Positions 7,861 through 15,518 of a stretch of DNA of 64,000 bases are shown here, piece after piece. Source of the stretch: Streptomyces sp. WMMC500. Lineage in GTDB: Bacteria; Actinomycetota; Actinomycetes; Streptomycetales; Streptomycetaceae. The stretch is from positions 496,001 to 560,000 of the forward strand of contig NZ_CP114905.1 in assembly GCF_027497195.1 (NCBI RefSeq), written 5' to 3'. The notes under the pieces were generated by a model. It was given only the letters and a program-made list of their open reading frames with translations. It searched no databases and was not told the origin of the DNA. How positions within the stretch are numbered: the stretch's first letter is position 1; each line of letters begins with the position of its first letter. The translations under genes and the position numbers were made by a program.

Positions 7861-8793
7861 TCAGATCACGGGCGGTCGTCCCAGCCGGGTCAGCCGCCAC
7901 ACCGTACGCCACTTCATGGGCCTGCGCGGCCCGCACGGTGCGCGCCAGCCCTCTCGAAAGCCTACGAGCCATGATTTCAGCACAGCTCGCGAGGGGCTGC
8001 GTGCCACTGTGAGCAGGAACCAGACACCGAGATAGACGGGGACGAGGGGCGCGGGGAGGTTCCGGCGGGCCAGCCAGACCCGGTTCCGGGCCACGTTGTG
8101 GTGGTACGCGGCATGTCTGCTGGGCGGCATCGTCGGGTGGTGCAGCACCATGTCGGCGCGGTAGTCGATGTGCCAGCCGGCGTCGAGCGCCCGCCAGGCG
8201 AGGTCGGTCTCCTCGTGGGCGTAGAAGAAGTCGTCCGGCAGCCCGCCGACCTCCTGGAACACCGTCGTGCGCACCGCGTTGGCGCCGCCGAGGAAGGTGG
8301 TGACGCGCGAGGAGCGCATCGGGTCGGAGGCCCGCAGCCGGGGCACGTGCCGGCGCTGCGTGACCCCGGTCTCGGGGTCGGCGATGCGGAAGCTGACGAT
8401 GCCCAGCCGCGGGTCGGCGGCGAACGCCTCGCGCACCAGCCGGGCCGTGTCCTGTTGTGGCAGAAGACCGTCGTCGTCGAGGAAGAGCAGCACGTCGACG
8501 TCGCGGCCGCCGTCGCCGAACGCCTCGATCCCGACGTTGCGCCCGCCGGGGATGCCCAGGTTCTCGGGCAGCTCCACGACCCGTACGCCCTGCGGGATGT
8601 TCGGCACGGTCACGCCCTGGGCGACGACGACCACCTCGACCGGCGCGCCGTCCTGCTTGGCGACGGACTCCAGCAGCGCGCGCAGCTCCTCGGGGCGCTG
8701 GCCCATCGTGATCACGACCGCGCCGACCCGGACGTCCTCCGGACTCCGCGCCTGAGGCAGCCGGGGCTGGTGTTCATATGTCATTCGGCTCAC
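7861..8793 (-). CDS. Family 2 glycosyltransferase
   Basis: A 310-aa GT-A fold glycosyltransferase. VGAVVITMGQRPEELRALLESV is the nucleotide-binding first strand, LLFLDDDGLLP carries the metal-binding DXD, and YAHEETDLAWRA carries the acceptor-side ED motif. GIPGGRNVGIEA is another GT2 hallmark. The C-terminus has one or two hydrophobic stretches (about residues 245-275) that may associate with the membrane. The GTG start overlaps the preceding stop by four bases (GTGA). The context suggests that it adds a sugar to a CDP-alcohol-derived lipid or polymer before export; the donor could be UDP-galactose given the neighbouring epimerase, which is inference. Confidence 0.85.
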   Translation of the reverse strand: MSRMTYEHQPRLPQARSPEDVRVGAVVITMGQRPEELRALLESVAKQDGAPVEVVVVAQGVTVPNIPQGVRVVELPENLGIPGGRNVGIEAFGDGGRDVDVLLFLDDDGLLPQQDTARLVREAFAADPRLGIVSFRIADPETGVTQRRHVPRLRASDPMRSSRVTTFLGGANAVRTTVFQEVGGLPDDFFYAHEETDLAWRALDAGWHIDYRADMVLHHPTMPPSRHAAYHHNVARNRVWLARRNLPAPLVPVYLGVWFLLTVARSPSRAVLKSWLVGFREGWRAPCGPRRPMKWRTVWRLTRLGRPPVI

Positions 8794-9569
8794 CGCAACC
8801 TACTGGAGGCCAGAATGCTGACCAGGTGGAGGAGGGTCTGCAGCATCGCTATCGCGGCGAGGACGACGACGCCGAGCCGGGAGAAGTACAGGTCCCCCTT
8901 GATGAGGTCGAGGATCGCCAGCAGGAGGATGACGAGTGACGCCTCGATCCCCAGGATCAGCCGGTGGAACTTCAGCGCCGACGCTGCCTTGCGGGCCACG
9001 GCGACTCCCGACGAGCGCGGCTCGGCCGCGGACTCCTTGACCGGCGGCAGGCCCTGCTGGTGGCGGGCGACGCCGACGAGGTCGGTCTCCGCCTTGATCA
9101 GCACGGCGCCCAGCGCGGCGAGGGTGCCGAGGAAGGCCCAGAGCCAGTCGGCGGAACCCTCGCCCCACGGGTCGGCGGCCCGCAGGCCGAAGCCGACGAG
9201 CACCGCGGCGTCGCAGAGGTACGCGCCGACCCGGTCGAGGTACACGCCGCCGATGGAGAACTGCTGCTTCCAGCGGGCGACCTCCCCGTCGACGCAGTCG
9301 AGCAGCAGGTACAACTGGACCATCAGCACGCCCAGCAGGGCCCCGGTGATCCCGGGCACCAGCAGCGCCGGGGCGGCCAGGACGCCGGCGAGGGTCATGA
9401 CGTACGTCAGTTGGTTGGGCGTCACCCGGGTGTTCACCAGGTGCCGGTCCACGCGCAGCGAGACCTCGCGCATGTACAGGCGGCCGGCCCAGTGCTCCCC
9501 GCTGCGCCGGTCCTTCACCCCCGGCGGGTGGACCACGGGCCGTAGCTCAGCTACCGATGGCTTTGGCAT
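8790..9569 (-). CDS. CDP-alcohol phosphatidyltransferase with altered active site
   Basis: A 259-aa polytopic membrane enzyme of the CDP-alcohol phosphatidyltransferase family, which transfers a phospho-group from a CDP-alcohol to an acceptor alcohol. The signature D-x2-D-G-x2-A-R-x8-G-x3-D-x3-D is present as Asp91, Asp94-Gly95, Ala98-Arg99, Gly108 and Asp112, but the fourth aspartate, proposed as catalytic base, is Ala116. An aspartate occurs at 120. The rest of the fold, with about six membrane helices, looks intact. The ATG lies 23 bases inside the preceding dehydrogenase gene, so the two are tightly coupled. Its substrate is unknown; the altered base may mean a different acceptor or loss of activity. 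Confidence 0.8.
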   Translation of the reverse strand: MPKPSVAELRPVVHPPGVKDRRSGEHWAGRLYMREVSLRVDRHLVNTRVTPNQLTYVMTLAGVLAAPALLVPGITGALLGVLMVQLYLLLDCVDGEVARWKQQFSIGGVYLDRVGAYLCDAAVLVGFGLRAADPWGEGSADWLWAFLGTLAALGAVLIKAETDLVGVARHQQGLPPVKESAAEPRSSGVAVARKAASALKFHRLILGIEASLVILLLAILDLIKGDLYFSRLGVVVLAAIAMLQTLLHLVSILASSRLR

Positions 9570-10611
9570 AGTCGGCGTACGCGTCCCTGATCTGGTCGGT
9601 GGACAGGTCGAGGTGTTCGAGGATCGTGTACCGGCCGGGCCGGGTCTGCGGCGCGAACTCGACCGCCTTCACGAACTCGTCATCCGTGAAGCCCATCTCC
9701 CCGGGCAGCACGGGCAGGCCGTGCCGGCGCAGCACCTCGGCCATGAGCAGCGCCATGGCGCGGTCGCCGCGCAGGAAGGTCGCGAAGGTGCCGCCGAAGC
9801 CGCACTGCTCGCCGTGGAGCGCGTTGCGCCGCGGGTAGAGCAGGTCGAAGGCGTGGCTGATCTCGTGGCAGGCGCCGGACGCGGGCCTGGTGTCGCCGGT
9901 GATGGACATCGAGATGCCGCAGAGCACCAGCGCCTCGGCGAGGATCGTCAGGAAGCTGTCGTCGCCGATGCCGCCGGGGTGGCGCAGCACGGAGTCGCCG
10001 GCGCTGCGGGCCATCGCCGCGGCCAGGCCGTCGACAGGCTCGCCGGTTTCGCGGTGCGACAGCTCCCAGTCCGCGATCGCGGAGATCTTGCACGTGACGT
10101 CGCCGATGCCGGCCCGTACGAAGCGGGCGGGGGCGTCGCGGATGACGTCCAGGTCGATGACGATCGCGATCGGGTTCGGCACGCCGTACGAGCCGCGGCC
10201 CGCGTCGTTGTCCAGCGTGGACACCGGCGAGCAGAGGCCGTCGTTCGCCAGGTTGGTCGCCACGGCGACCATGGGCAGCCCGACGCGGGCGGCGGCGTAC
10301 TTGGCGGAGTCGATGACCTTGCCGCCGCCGAGGCCGACGACCGCGTCGTACCTGCCGCTCTTCTTGATGGAGTCGGCGAGCCGAACGGCGCCGTCGATGG
10401 TGCCGTCGGCGTCGACGAACCAGTCGGCGCCCGGGAACGCGGGCGCGAAGCGGTCGCGCAGCGCCTGCCCGGAGCGCGGGCTGATGGCGAAGGCCAGCCG
10501 GCCCGTCGGCGCCACGCGCTGGTCGGACAGCAGGTCGCCGAGGTGGTCCAGGGCCCCGGCGTGGATGTCGACCGTCAGCGGGGACGGGATCAGTCGGCTC
10601 AATACCGGCAC
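9547..10611 (-). CDS. Glycerol-1-phosphate dehydrogenase-like iron-type alcohol dehydrogenase
   Basis: A 354-aa member of the dehydroquinate synthase-like/iron alcohol dehydrogenase superfamily. It is closest in motif to the AraM/EgsA glycerol-1-phosphate dehydrogenase branch: GGGKVIDSAKYAA (95-107) for NAD(P), NDGLCSPVS (123-131) corresponding to the HDGxASP segment of that branch, GIGDVTCKISAIADW (169-182), and metal ligands His249, His253 (ACHEISHAFD) and His266 (LHGEQC). The reaction would be NAD(P)H reduction of dihydroxyacetone phosphate or a related ketone phosphate. The GTG start overlaps the nucleotidyltransferase stop by 13 bases. A general iron alcohol dehydrogenase is the alternative, but its cytidylyltransferase and CDP-alcohol transferase neighbours favour a phospho-alcohol product. 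Confidence 0.8.
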   Translation of the reverse strand: MPVLSRLIPSPLTVDIHAGALDHLGDLLSDQRVAPTGRLAFAISPRSGQALRDRFAPAFPGADWFVDADGTIDGAVRLADSIKKSGRYDAVVGLGGGKVIDSAKYAAARVGLPMVAVATNLANDGLCSPVSTLDNDAGRGSYGVPNPIAIVIDLDVIRDAPARFVRAGIGDVTCKISAIADWELSHRETGEPVDGLAAAMARSAGDSVLRHPGGIGDDSFLTILAEALVLCGISMSITGDTRPASGACHEISHAFDLLYPRRNALHGEQCGFGGTFATFLRGDRAMALLMAEVLRRHGLPVLPGEMGFTDDEFVKAVEFAPQTRPGRYTILEHLDLSTDQIRDAYADYAKAIGS

Positions 10612-11336
10612 GCGATCTCCCTGCCCTTGGCGAGGTCGTCGTGGTTGTCGATCTCGACCCAGGCGATGTCCCCGATGGGCGCGACGTCGATCTTGAAGCC
10701 GCGGTTGACCAGCTCCTGGTAGCCGTCCTCGTAGTAGAGGTCCGGGTCGCGCTCGAAGGTGGTCTTCAGCGCGTCGGCCAGCTCGTCCGCGGCGGCGCTC
10801 TCGATGAGGGTGACGCCGATGTACTCGCCGGTGGCCGTGGCCGGGTCCATCAGCTTGGTGATCTGCCGGACGCCCTTGTCGGGGTCGGCGACGACCTTCA
10901 TCTCCTCGTCGGCGAGCTGCTTGACCGTGTCGAGGGCGAGGATGATCTTCCTGCCGTCGCCGCGGGCGGCGAGCAGGGTCTTCTCGACGGAGACGGGGTG
11001 GACGGTGTCGCCGTTGGCGAGGATCACGTCGTGCCTGAGCGAGTCCCGGCCGCACCACAGGGAGTAGGCGTTGTTCCACTCCTCTGCCTTGTCGTTGTCG
11101 ATCAGGGTGAGCTTCAGTCCGTACGCGCGCTCCAGGGCGTCCTTGCGCTCGTACACGGCCTCCTTGCGGTAGCCGACGATGATCGCCGCCTCGGTGAGCC
11201 CGATCTCGGCGAAGTTGCCGAGGGTGAGGTCGAGGACGGTGGTCTCCCCGTCGACGGGCACCAGGGCCTTCGGCAGGGTGTCGGTGTAGGGGCGCAGACG
11301 CCGTCCGGCGCCGGCCGCCAGCACGAGGCCGATCAT
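10599..11336 (-). CDS. CTP-type nucleotidyltransferase (phosphocholine/inositol-phosphate cytidylyltransferase-like)
   Basis: A 245-aa sugar-phosphate nucleotidyltransferase fold enzyme. The start MIGLVLAAGAGRRLRPYT followed by LPKALVPVDG is the nucleotide-binding loop and signature; AEEWNNAYSLWCGRD and LANGDTVHPVS supply the substrate pocket and metal-binding aspartate. Similar proteins are annotated as LicC-like phosphocholine cytidylyltransferases, and the archaeal inositol-1-phosphate cytidylyltransferase is related. It would activate a phospho-alcohol with CTP for the CDP-alcohol transferases beside it. ATG is preceded by CAGGAG and overlaps the upstream stop by four bases (ATGA). The exact phospho-alcohol is not visible in the sequence. 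Confidence 0.82.
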   Translation of the reverse strand: MIGLVLAAGAGRRLRPYTDTLPKALVPVDGETTVLDLTLGNFAEIGLTEAAIIVGYRKEAVYERKDALERAYGLKLTLIDNDKAEEWNNAYSLWCGRDSLRHDVILANGDTVHPVSVEKTLLAARGDGRKIILALDTVKQLADEEMKVVADPDKGVRQITKLMDPATATGEYIGVTLIESAAADELADALKTTFERDPDLYYEDGYQELVNRGFKIDVAPIGDIAWVEIDNHDDLAKGREIACRY

Positions 11337-13147
11337 GCGGGTTCTCCTGTTTCGTCGTGTACTGCGGGGGCTCCGGAGGAGACCCAGAAGCGGATGCTCT
11401 CGGTGAGCACCACCAGCGCCACGGCCACGGCGATGGCCGCGAGCGCGAACGTGAAGCCCGTGCCGGTCAGCAGAGCCGCCGCCAGCGTGACCGCCAGCGC
11501 CCGTCCCTCGTGCCCGCCGATCGCCCGCACCAGCCGGCGCGGGGGCGCACCCGTGCCGCCGCGGATGCGGTACACGGTGTCGTAGTGATGGTAGGCGACG
11601 GCGGCCACCAGTCCGAAAGCTGCAGGAAGTGCTCCGTTCACCTCGGAGCGGGCGGCGAGCACCAGGACGAGCCCGTACTCGGCGGCCCGGAAGACCGGCG
11701 GCACGAGCCAGTCCAGCGGCCCGGCGAGCGGCCGGGAGACGGCGAGTGCCGAGGTCAGGACGTAACCGACGGCGCCTATCAGGGGCCACCAGGTGCCGTA
11801 CGGGGTGAAGAGCGCCAGCGCCACGAGGAGCGCGCCGCCGGCCGCGGCGAGCGCGGGCGCCATGCCGGTCACGCCCCACGGGAGGGAGCGCGCCGGGGCG
11901 CGCAGGGAGCGGGCGGCGGCCTCGGCGAGCGGGCCGGTGTCGGTCAGCTCGTCGAGGGCCTTGAGCGCCTGCTCGCTGCGGGGGACGCGGCGCCTGAGGG
12001 AGCGCAGCACCCGGCCCGCGGTGGTGTAGGAGGCGGCGAGCCCCATGCCGACGAGCAGGACGACGAAGACGACGCGCGGCGTGGTGACGGCGGTGAGCAC
12101 GGCGATCAGCGCCCAGCGTTCGCCGATCGGCAGCACGATCATGCGGCGCAGCCACACCGTCCAGCCGAGCCGGTCGAGCCGCTCGGACAGCGCGGCCGTG
12201 GGACTGGTGTCGGCCGCCGCCGCGGTGGTGCCGGCGAGGGACTCGTTGAAGGCGAAGTCGACGACGTGCCGGCAGGTCTGCAGCACCATGGCGGCCAGCG
12301 CGAGGGCCCACACGTCGTCGCCGTCGGCGTTGGCCGCGCCGAGGGCGAGGCCCGCGAAGTAGGCGTACTCCTTGGCGCGGTCGAAGGTGGCGTCGAGCCA
12401 GGCGCCCAGCGTGGAGTACTGCAGCGAGTAGCGGGCGAGCTGGCCGTCGGTGCAGTCCAGCACGAACGACAGCAGCAGCAGCGCGCCGGCGGCGACGAAG
12501 CCGGCGCGGGTGCCCGTGGCCGCGCAGCCGGCGGCGAGCACGGCGGTGGCCAGGGAGGCGGTGGTGACCTGGTTCGGGGTCAGGCCGCGGTTGGCGCACC
12601 AGCGGGCCAGGTAGCGCGAGTAGGGGCTGATGAAGAAGGTGGTGAAGAACCCGTCGCGGCTCTTGACCGCGGCGCGCAGCCGGGCCTTCTCCTCGTCCAC
12701 GGCGGCGACCGCGTCCGTCGCCTTCGCCCGGGCCAGGGCGTCCTCGGGTACGGCCGCCACCAGCACGCCCAGCTCCGGCCGGGCCAGCGGGCCGTCGGCG
12801 TCGGCGAGTTGCGCGGAGGTCTGCTCGGCGACGCCGTCGAGGGTCCGGCTGCGCATCACCGCGCGGGAGAGCGCGGTGCGGGCCGCGGGGGTGCGCACCG
12901 CCACCACCCCGGGCACGGCCGCGCCGGGGAAGCGGGGGTCGGCGAGGGTGAGCCGCAGGCTGTGCCGGTGGCCGACGAAGCGGCTGTCGACGAGCGCGAC
13001 CCCGCCGTCCCCGGGCAGCAGCGCGAGGACGGTGGCGGCGTCTGCCACGTCCGCGGCGGTACGCACGTCGTCGTAGCCCAGCGACCTCAGGTCGCTCTCC
13101 AGGGGGGACCCGGGAACGGGCGGGCCGATCAGGATTGCGGTCCGCAG
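11333..13147 (-). CDS. CDP-alcohol phosphatidyltransferase with N-terminal and C-terminal extra domains, CTG start
   Basis: A large membrane CDP-alcohol phosphatidyltransferase, 604 aa from the start chosen. An N-terminal soluble alpha/beta domain of about 150 residues resembles a degenerate nucleotidyltransferase. The CDP-alcohol domain follows with complete motif DCTDGQLAR ... LGAWLDATFD (about 231-253), including all four aspartates. A second membrane-rich region completes the protein, resembling what is called DUF5941 (from memory). The only frame-compatible start with a ribosome binding site is CTG at 13147, nine bases after AAGGAG (13157-13162); without it the first strand is lost, and the next GTG (13066) has no binding site. 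First gene of the phospho-alcohol operon. Confidence 0.82.
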   Translation of the reverse strand: MRTAILIGPPVPGSPLESDLRSLGYDDVRTAADVADAATVLALLPGDGGVALVDSRFVGHRHSLRLTLADPRFPGAAVPGVVAVRTPAARTALSRAVMRSRTLDGVAEQTSAQLADADGPLARPELGVLVAAVPEDALARAKATDAVAAVDEEKARLRAAVKSRDGFFTTFFISPYSRYLARWCANRGLTPNQVTTASLATAVLAAGCAATGTRAGFVAAGALLLLSFVLDCTDGQLARYSLQYSTLGAWLDATFDRAKEYAYFAGLALGAANADGDDVWALALAAMVLQTCRHVVDFAFNESLAGTTAAAADTSPTAALSERLDRLGWTVWLRRMIVLPIGERWALIAVLTAVTTPRVVFVVLLVGMGLAASYTTAGRVLRSLRRRVPRSEQALKALDELTDTGPLAEAAARSLRAPARSLPWGVTGMAPALAAAGGALLVALALFTPYGTWWPLIGAVGYVLTSALAVSRPLAGPLDWLVPPVFRAAEYGLVLVLAARSEVNGALPAAFGLVAAVAYHHYDTVYRIRGGTGAPPRRLVRAIGGHEGRALAVTLAAALLTGTGFTFALAAIAVAVALVVLTESIRFWVSSGAPAVHDETGEPA

Positions 13148-13323
13148 ACGAACTCACTCCTTGGCAGGCGGGACGACAGGCGGGACCGCCCCTCCCCCGT
13201 CCGGCCGGGCGGCTGTCGGCAGAGGTTAGCGGATCCCTGGAACCCCGGGTTCACCGCCCGTTCGCCTCGACCGGGTGGCGATCATCATTTCGCAGCTCGC
13301 ACCCGTGCTCCAAACCGGGGCGG

Positions 13324-13329
13324 TAGTGT
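13324..13329 (+). promoter_or_regulatory. TAGTGT -10 box, probable leaderless start of galE-like gene
   Basis: TAGTGT is followed by exactly six bases and the ATG at 13336, and no Shine-Dalgarno sequence precedes that ATG. This spacing places the transcription start on the A of the ATG, the hallmark of actinobacterial leaderless mRNAs. No convincing -35 box is visible. Confidence 0.5.
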
Positions 13330-13335
13330 TCCGCC

Positions 13336-14322
13336 ATGACGTGGTTGATCACCGGCGGGGCCGGTTACATCGGCGCGCATGTCGTGCGGTCCATGGCGGG
13401 TGCCGGGGAGCGGGTCGTCGTGCTGGACGACGGGTCCACCGGCAATCCGGCCCGGCTGCCCGCGGACGTACCGCTGGTGCGCGGCACGTTCCTGGACCGG
13501 CTGCTGCTCGACCGGACCTTCGCCGAGTACGGCGTCACGGGCGTGGTGCACCTGGCGGCGAAGAAGCGGGTCGGCGAGTCCGTGGAGCAGCCGCTCTCGT
13601 ACTACCGGGAGAACGTGCACGGCCTGGGCGTGCTGCTGGAGGCCGTGGTGGCCGCGGGCGTCCGGCGCTTCGTGCTGTCCTCCTCCGCCGCCGTCTACGG
13701 CACGCCGGACGTCGCTCTCGTCACCGAGGACACCCCCTGTCTGCCGATCAACCCGTACGGCGAGACCAAGCTCGCCGGCGAGTGGCTGCTGCGGGCCACC
13801 GGCCGCGCGCACGGGCTGGCCACCGCCTGCCTGCGCTACTTCAACGTCGCCGGTGCGGCCGCCCCCGAGCTGGCGGACACCGGGGTGTTCAACGTGATCC
13901 CGATGTTCTTCGAGCGGCTGACGGCGCACGAGCCGATGCGGATCTTCGGCGACGACTACCCCACCCCCGACGGCACCTGTATCCGCGACTACGTGCACGT
14001 GGTCGACCTCGCCGACGCCCACCTGGCGGCGGCCCGCCGCGTCGCCGCCCCGGCGGTCTCCGGCGACCTGACGGTGAACCTCGGCAGCGGCACGGGCGTG
14101 TCGGTGCGGGAGCTGACCGAGGTCGTCGCCGACGTCACGGGGCGGCGCGAGCACGCCCCGGTGGTCCGCCCCCGGCGCCCCGGGGACCCGGCCCGGGTGG
14201 TCGCGTCGTACGACCTGGCGGCCAAGGAGCTGGGCTGGCTCCCCCGGCTGGACGTGCGCGCCATGGTCGAGTCCGCCTGGGCGGGCTGGCTGCACAGCCG
14301 TCCGGCGGCGCGGCGCGGCTGA
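13336..14322 (+). CDS. galE: UDP-glucose 4-epimerase (GalE-type SDR)
   Basis: Extended short-chain dehydrogenase of 328 aa that would interconvert UDP-glucose and UDP-galactose in the cytoplasm. The NAD-binding motif is TGGAGYIGAHV (residues 6-16); the catalytic serine lies in SSSAAVYGTPD and the Tyr-x3-Lys pair is YGETK. RYFNVAGA and the later CIRDYVHVVDLADAH segment are GalE hallmarks. It is divergent from the phospho-alcohol operon, so it may supply a sugar nucleotide for that glycosyltransferase, although a general role in galactose metabolism is equally possible. A hairpin follows the stop. Confidence 0.88.
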   Translation: MTWLITGGAGYIGAHVVRSMAGAGERVVVLDDGSTGNPARLPADVPLVRGTFLDRLLLDRTFAEYGVTGVVHLAAKKRVGESVEQPLSYYRENVHGLGVLLEAVVAAGVRRFVLSSSAAVYGTPDVALVTEDTPCLPINPYGETKLAGEWLLRATGRAHGLATACLRYFNVAGAAAPELADTGVFNVIPMFFERLTAHEPMRIFGDDYPTPDGTCIRDYVHVVDLADAHLAAARRVAAPAVSGDLTVNLGSGTGVSVRELTEVVADVTGRREHAPVVRPRRPGDPARVVASYDLAAKELGWLPRLDVRAMVESAWAGWLHSRPAARRG

Positions 14323-14331
14323 CCAGCCGAG

Positions 14332-14347
14332 ACGCTCGCAGGAGCGT
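14332..14347 (+). terminator. Terminator after galE
   Basis: ACGCTC (14332-14337) pairs with GAGCGT (14342-14347) around a GCAG tetraloop, followed by TTCC. It lies ten bases after the stop codon. Confidence 0.5.
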
Positions 14348-14364
14348 TTCCGCAGGTCAGACGA

Positions 14365-14379
14365 TGAAAACCGACTTCA
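14365..14379. promoter_or_regulatory. Candidate Zur box upstream of the zinc exporter
   Basis: TGAAAACCGACTTCA is an imperfect 7-1-7 dyad resembling the Streptomyces Zur consensus TGAAAATGATTTTCA, and is AT-rich against its surroundings. It lies about 100 bases before the CDF exporter. Zur is reported to activate zitB in S. coelicolor, so a site here is plausible; the match is only partial. Confidence 0.4.
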
Positions 14380-14480
14380 TGTCAGGGTTTGGCGAATACC
14401 CCCTGCCCGTAGTTCACTGAGATCGTCGGGCGGGCAGGAGGGCTGTCCGCGACCGTCTCGGGAACCGGAGGGCACGCGGC

Positions 14481-15410
14481 ATGGGCGCTGGGCACGACCA
14501 CTCCCACGGACCGGCCGCCGGCACGGCCTCCGCCGCGCACCGCGGCCGGCTGCGCGTCGCCCTGCTCCTCACGCTCTCGGTGCTGGGGCTGCAGGTGGTC
14601 GGCGGGGTGATCACGGGTTCGCTGGCGCTCGTCGCGGACGCCGGGCACATGGCGACCGACGTGGTCGGGCTGTCCATGGCGCTGCTGGCGATCCACTTCG
14701 CGAACCGGCCGACGAGCGAGCGGCGCACCTTCGGCTTCGCGCGGGCCGAGATCCTGGCGGCGCTGGCGAACTGTCTGCTGCTCTTCGGCGTCGGCGGCTA
14801 CATCCTCTACCAGGCGGTGCGCCGCTTCATGGACCCGCCGGAGATCGAGGGCGGGCTGACGTTCGCGTTCGGTGCCGCGGGCCTGGTGGTCAACCTGATC
14901 TCGCTGGCGCTGCTGATGCGCGGCCGGCAGGAGAGCCTGAACGTGCGCGGCGCCTTCCTGGAGGTGCTGGCGGACGCGCTCGGGTCGGTCGCGGTGATCA
15001 TCTCGGCGCTGGTGATCGTCACCACCGGCTGGCAGTACGCGGACCCGGTCGCCTCGCTCGCCATCGGCTCGATGATCATCCCGCGGACGTTCCGGCTGCT
15101 GCGGGAGGCGCTGGACGTGCTGCTGGAGGCGGCGCCCAGGGACGTGGACGTCTCCGAGGTGCGTACGCACATCCTCGCGCTGCCGGGCGTGGTGGAGCTG
15201 CACGACCTGCACGTGTGGACGATCACCTCGGGGATGCCCGTGATATCGGCGCACGTCGTGGTCAGGGAGGACGTGCTGCAGGCCGTGGGGCAGGAGCGGC
15301 TGCTGCACGATCTGCAGGGGTGCCTCGGCGACCACTTCGACGTCGACCACTGCACGTTCCAGATCGAGCCCGTCGGACACGCCGAGCACGAGGCACATCT
15401 CTGTCATTGA
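14481..15410 (+). CDS. zitB: CDF-family zinc exporter (ZitB-like)
   Basis: Cation diffusion facilitator of 309 aa that would export zinc from the cytoplasm in exchange for protons. Six membrane helices are visible. Helix 2 carries the site residues in VADAGHMATD (Asp53, His56, Asp60). Helix 5 has Glu161 and Asp165 in GAFLEVLADALGS, so the usual histidine of that pair is a glutamate, a variation I believe occurs in an actinobacterial subgroup. The cytoplasmic C-terminal domain (VELHDLHVWTITSG) is intact and there are histidine-rich ends (GHDHSHG; HAEHEAHLCH). ATG follows GGAGG at nine bases. The gene lies next to idi as in S. coelicolor. Confidence 0.87.
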   Translation: MGAGHDHSHGPAAGTASAAHRGRLRVALLLTLSVLGLQVVGGVITGSLALVADAGHMATDVVGLSMALLAIHFANRPTSERRTFGFARAEILAALANCLLLFGVGGYILYQAVRRFMDPPEIEGGLTFAFGAAGLVVNLISLALLMRGRQESLNVRGAFLEVLADALGSVAVIISALVIVTTGWQYADPVASLAIGSMIIPRTFRLLREALDVLLEAAPRDVDVSEVRTHILALPGVVELHDLHVWTITSGMPVISAHVVVREDVLQAVGQERLLHDLQGCLGDHFDVDHCTFQIEPVGHAEHEAHLCH

Positions 15411-15518
15411 GCCGTCGCCGGTAGGGCAGACTGAACGAGGCGTTCCGTCGTCTCCGCCCGCCGCGGCACCCGGGGCGGCGCTGCACCGGACGCCGTAGAT
15501 CGGACGCGAAGGATGGGC

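Noticed and set aside
10599..13157. Extended 852-codon version of the nucleotidyltransferase beginning at GTG 13157
   Set aside because: The added 600 residues are Arg/Pro-rich and lie out of frame over the CDP-alcohol transferase gene. The nucleotidyltransferase clearly begins at ATG 11336 with its own ribosome binding site.
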